Notes under the pieces: generated by a model
What the model was told of the DNA's origin: nothing
Databases searched by the model: none
Seen by the model: the letters and a program-made list of their open reading frames with translations, nothing else
NCBI RefSeq assembly: GCF_009755815.1
Contig: NZ_WRPK01000003.1
Coordinates: 372,001 to 436,000, forward strand
Reading direction: 5' to 3'
Source of the DNA: Flavisphingomonas formosensis
GTDB taxonomy: Bacteria; Pseudomonadota; Alphaproteobacteria; Sphingomonadales; Sphingomonadaceae
Length of the DNA: 64,000 nt
Shown: in pieces, positions 61,175 through 64,000 of the stretch
How the letters are laid out: every line of letters begins with the position of its first letter
Numbering within the stretch: the first letter of the stretch is position 1
Position numbers and translations under genes: made by a program

Positions 61175-63526
61175 GTGAAAAGGGTGGCTCTCGGACTCAC
61201 GGGTTCCTTATTGGCGATCAGCGCTGCGACACAGACGGCAGCTCAACCGCGGACCGCGGACAGCCGTGTGGGAGCGATTGACGAGATCGTGGTGACCGCG
61301 ACCCGCCAGGCTCTGCCGCTGGCGCGGGTACCGCTGAGCGTCAGCGCCTATTCCCAGCAATCGATGGACGAACGGGGCGTCAAGTCGATCGCGGACATTG
61401 CGCGCTTCACGCCCGGCGTGGCCTATCAGCAGGACGGCAACAATGTCGCCATCCGCGGTATCGCGTCGGCAGCGGGCGCCGGAACGACCGGCATCTACAT
61501 CGACGATACGCCGATCCAGGTTCGTACGCTGGGCTTCGATTCCGACAATGCCTTGCCCGTGATCTTCGATCTGGAGCGGGTAGAGGTATTGCGTGGGCCG
61601 CAAGGCACGCTGTTCGGCGCCGGATCGGAGGGCGGGACGGTTCGCTACATCACGCCGGCGCCCAGCCTCAACAACTGGCATGGCTATGCCCGAGCCGAGA
61701 TCGCCGGCATTCAGCACGGCGGCCTCAACTATGAAGGCGGCGCGGCAATCGGGGGCCCTATCATCAGGGACAAGCTCGGTTTCCGGATCAGCGCCTGGCA
61801 TCGCCGTGATGGCGGTTATGTGGACCATGTCGACAACGCGACCGGTGCGATCACGAGCCGCAACACCAATAGCAGCGATGTCACCGTCATCCATGCCGCG
61901 CTCGGCTGGCAACCCACATCCGAACTATCGATCACGCCCTCGGTTCATTTTCAGCGACGCGTGCAAAATGACAGCGGCATCTTCTGGCCGGGAATTTCGG
62001 ATCCGGGAAAGGGCGTCTTCAAGATCGGGACGCCCGAACTCCAGCATATGCCGGACCGTTTCTGGCTTCCCTCGCTCAAGATCGAATATGATCTGGGCGG
62101 CGTCCAACTGATCAGCAACACCTCCTGGTTCCGCCGCGACAATCTGAGCGGCTATGACGCCACAGTTCTCAATCTCACTTTCTATCAGAGCCTGCTGCCG
62201 GCAGATTCCCCGCCGCTGCTGACTTCGACGGGGATCAACAAGGCGCTGCCATTCTATGCCGCGCAGGGCCTCGTCACCAACAAGCAACGCAACTTCACCC
62301 AGGAAGTCCGCCTGCAGTCGAGCAATCCCAATGCGCGTGTGAACTGGACGGTGGGTTTCTTCTATCAGGTCAATCGCCAGCGCAGCGAGGAGCATCTGCG
62401 CGATCCGATGGCCAACGACATCTTCCCGCTGCTGTTCGGAACGAGCATCGAGGATTATTTCGGAGCGCCGCTCTATCAGGGCGTCGACAGCTATACCAAC
62501 CAGACCCATGGGCGTGACAGCCAGATTGCAGGCTATTTCGATATTGGCTGGCGCATTACCGATACGCTGAAGATCAACGGCGGGCTGCGCTATGCAAGGA
62601 CGCGCTTCTCCTTCTCCAACTTCGCGGACGGTCCGCAAAATGGCGGCTTTTCCAGCGCATCGGGCGCCACCACCGAACATCCCTTAACCCCGAAAGTTGG
62701 CTTGACGTGGCAGCCGAACCGGAACAACATGCTCTATGCCACTTGGGCGAAGGGCTATCGGGTCGGCGGCGCGAGCCCGCCGGTGCCGCTCGACATCTGC
62801 GCGCAGAGCCTTGTCGACTTCGGCATCGAAAACCCGCCCTCCAGCTATAAAAGCGACACGGTCAGCAGCTTCGAATTGGGCACCAAGAACCGCCTTTTCG
62901 GAGGCCGGCTCCATGTCGAGGCGAGCGCCTTCTTCATCCGCTGGAACAACATCCAGCAATCGGTGCTGCTGCCGAGTTGCTCGATCCAATATACCGACAA
63001 TCTCGGTACCGTGCATGCCAAGGGTTTCGACCTGCAGGCGAGTTTTCGGCCAGTCGATGGCCTGACCCTGACCGCGGCGGTCGGCTATACGGACGCGCGC
63101 TATGTGACTACGGCGCACGCCGGCAGCAGCGGGAGCGGCGGCATCATCGCTGCGAAGGGCGATGCCATAGAGGGGCATCCCTGGACGCTGAGCCTGGGCG
63201 CCGAATATGAGTTCGGACCTGTCGAGCGGCGCTATTATGTCCGCGCGGACTATGATTATTCGAGCCGCAACCATTGGCTCACGCCCGATCGGGATCCGGA
63301 AACCGAGGTCTATGATTCCGCCAATGTGGCGCCGAGCGCCACGCATTTCCTGAGCGCGCGGGCCGGCGTGCGCATGGGGCCGGCGGACGTTTCGCTGTTC
63401 GTGGACAATTTGCTGGACAATGCGCCGCTGCTGTCGCGCACTCGCTTCGATACCGAAGCCTTGCTGTTCATGCAGCGCAGCTGGACTCCGCGGACCATGG
63501 GCCTCACGGTCGCGTATCGGCTCTGA
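61175..63526 (+). CDS. TonB-dependent outer-membrane receptor
   Basis: 783-aa receptor starting at GTG 61175, with signal peptide MKRVALGLTGSLLAISAATQTAAQ. TonB-box region IDEIVVTATRQALPLARVPLSVSAYS, plug with IYIDDTPIQV and LERVEVLRGPQGTLFGAGSEGGTVRYITPAP, barrel ending GLTVAYRL. Similar layout to the receptor at 53576 but clearly different in sequence. Ligand unknown; 216 bp of AT-richer promoter region lies between it and hemB. Confidence 0.94.
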   Translation: MKRVALGLTGSLLAISAATQTAAQPRTADSRVGAIDEIVVTATRQALPLARVPLSVSAYSQQSMDERGVKSIADIARFTPGVAYQQDGNNVAIRGIASAAGAGTTGIYIDDTPIQVRTLGFDSDNALPVIFDLERVEVLRGPQGTLFGAGSEGGTVRYITPAPSLNNWHGYARAEIAGIQHGGLNYEGGAAIGGPIIRDKLGFRISAWHRRDGGYVDHVDNATGAITSRNTNSSDVTVIHAALGWQPTSELSITPSVHFQRRVQNDSGIFWPGISDPGKGVFKIGTPELQHMPDRFWLPSLKIEYDLGGVQLISNTSWFRRDNLSGYDATVLNLTFYQSLLPADSPPLLTSTGINKALPFYAAQGLVTNKQRNFTQEVRLQSSNPNARVNWTVGFFYQVNRQRSEEHLRDPMANDIFPLLFGTSIEDYFGAPLYQGVDSYTNQTHGRDSQIAGYFDIGWRITDTLKINGGLRYARTRFSFSNFADGPQNGGFSSASGATTEHPLTPKVGLTWQPNRNNMLYATWAKGYRVGGASPPVPLDICAQSLVDFGIENPPSSYKSDTVSSFELGTKNRLFGGRLHVEASAFFIRWNNIQQSVLLPSCSIQYTDNLGTVHAKGFDLQASFRPVDGLTLTAAVGYTDARYVTTAHAGSSGSGGIIAAKGDAIEGHPWTLSLGAEYEFGPVERRYYVRADYDYSSRNHWLTPDRDPETEVYDSANVAPSATHFLSARAGVRMGPADVSLFVDNLLDNAPLLSRTRFDTEALLFMQRSWTPRTMGLTVAYRL

Positions 63527-63543
63527 ACTGGGTCGCGCGCCGA

Positions 63544-63571
63544 CCGCGGCCCGCGTCGCGAAGGGCCGCGG
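63544..63571. terminator. GC hairpin between convergent genes
   Basis: CCGCGGCCC (63544-63552) and GGGCCGCGG (63563-63571) form a 9-bp stem with a 10-base loop between the receptor stop and the stop of the convergent partial gene. No T-tract; terminator role is inferred. Confidence 0.5.
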
Positions 63572-63577
63572 GCTTGA

Positions 63578-64000
63578 TCAGGGCTGCGGCAGCATGCCCG
63601 CGAGCCGCTGCACCTCGGCCTGCTCGGCTGCATCGAGCTTTCCGGCTTCCACGATCGCGGCTTCGAGGGAGTCGGTGTCCGGCGGCGTGTCGAGCTTCTG
63701 CTTTTCGCTGAGCAGGGTGTTGAGCTGATCCAGCGACGCCGTCACCGGATTACGAAGGCTTTCTAGTGCCGTAAGCCTTTGCTGCGCATCCAGCCAAGGA
63801 TCACTGCCGGCGCCGCCGGCCCGGCTTACCGCCTCGCGCGTCGAAGGAAGCGCGTCCTGAAACAGACGATCGCCGCGACGAGCCTCGCCGATCAGGTCCG
63901 CTACCTGTGCCTCAAGCGCCGAATCCGTTTCGCGGGCCGGAACCGGTCGAGGTGGAGGTGGGGTGTCGAAGCCGACCTGCTCGATCGGCCGGGGCGCGAG
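63578..64000 (-). CDS. Partial hypothetical protein (C-terminal 140 codons)
   Basis: Open frame entering from the right window edge and stopping at 63578. It is hydrophilic with Pro-rich DTPPPPRPVPARETD, then helical segments (ALEAQVADLIGEARRGDRLF, LTALESLRNPVTASLDQL) ending RLAGMLPQP. No domain recognised; N-terminus lies outside the window. Confidence 0.7.
   Translation of the reverse strand, partial: LAPRPIEQVGFDTPPPPRPVPARETDSALEAQVADLIGEARRGDRLFQDALPSTREAVSRAGGAGSDPWLDAQQRLTALESLRNPVTASLDQLNTLLSEKQKLDTPPDTDSLEAAIVEAGKLDAAEQAEVQRLAGMLPQP

Overview
The window is GC-rich chromosomal DNA that looks like a sphingomonad (Alphaproteobacteria, Sphingomonadaceae). The basis is the gene content (DUF2336 protein, two large TonB-dependent receptors, divergent LysR/ferredoxin-NADP reductase pair, trpGDC-moaC-moeA-lexA run), an alphaproteobacterial SOS box (GTTC-N7-GTTC) in front of lexA, and dispersed palindromes containing TGCTGAA/TTCAGCA. 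No plasmid, phage or rRNA signature was seen.

Layout. 0-7 kb: a secreted RTX metalloprotease, an MscS channel, a LysR regulator divergent from ferredoxin-NADP reductase, a VapBC-type toxin-antitoxin pair with a palindromic operator, and tRNA-Thr. 7-10.7 kb: a rarA operon and a metal-type PadR regulator with a DUF2218 gene. 10.8-16.7 kb: signalling genes (hybrid PAS kinase, lone receiver, DUF2336 protein coupled to a kinase-like protein lacking its phosphoacceptor His). 17-26 kb: enoyl-CoA hydratase, aldo/keto reductase, msrB-msrA, a GIY-YIG gene framed by perfect 30-bp inverted repeats, gltA, gltX, comEC and an acetyltransferase. 26-36.6 kb, all on the minus strand: ppiD-trpE, a permease, a membrane protein, and trpG-trpD-trpC-moaC-moeA followed by lexA. 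36.7-41 kb: tpiA, a DUF885 hydrolase, secG and pyrG.

41-52.5 kb is an accessory block. The first part is a lasso-peptide locus: leader peptidase (B2), cyclase (C) and PqqD-like recognition protein on the plus strand. These converge on an HprK-like kinase preceded by a 48-codon precursor gene on the minus strand (44847-44993). The precursor has a W-x-x-P-x-I leader motif, Thr at -2, and a 15-residue core (GNGGAGFDFASEASN) that would close a Gly1-Asp8 ring. Next to it lies a decayed second B2 gene (45273-45656). The second part is a probable anti-invader module: a three-component ABC system (DUF3732 ATPase, middle component, Cap4-like nuclease with C-terminal domain), divergent from a large SF2 helicase.

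52.8-64 kb returns to ordinary chromosome: GNAT, TonB receptor, diacylglycerol-kinase-like lipid kinase, a MarR regulator divergent from the glutathione-dependent formaldehyde genes (adhC, fghA), hemB, a second TonB receptor, and a gene cut off by the window end. Start sites were chosen from ribosome-binding sites, family length and overlaps. All product names rest on reading motifs, with no database search.
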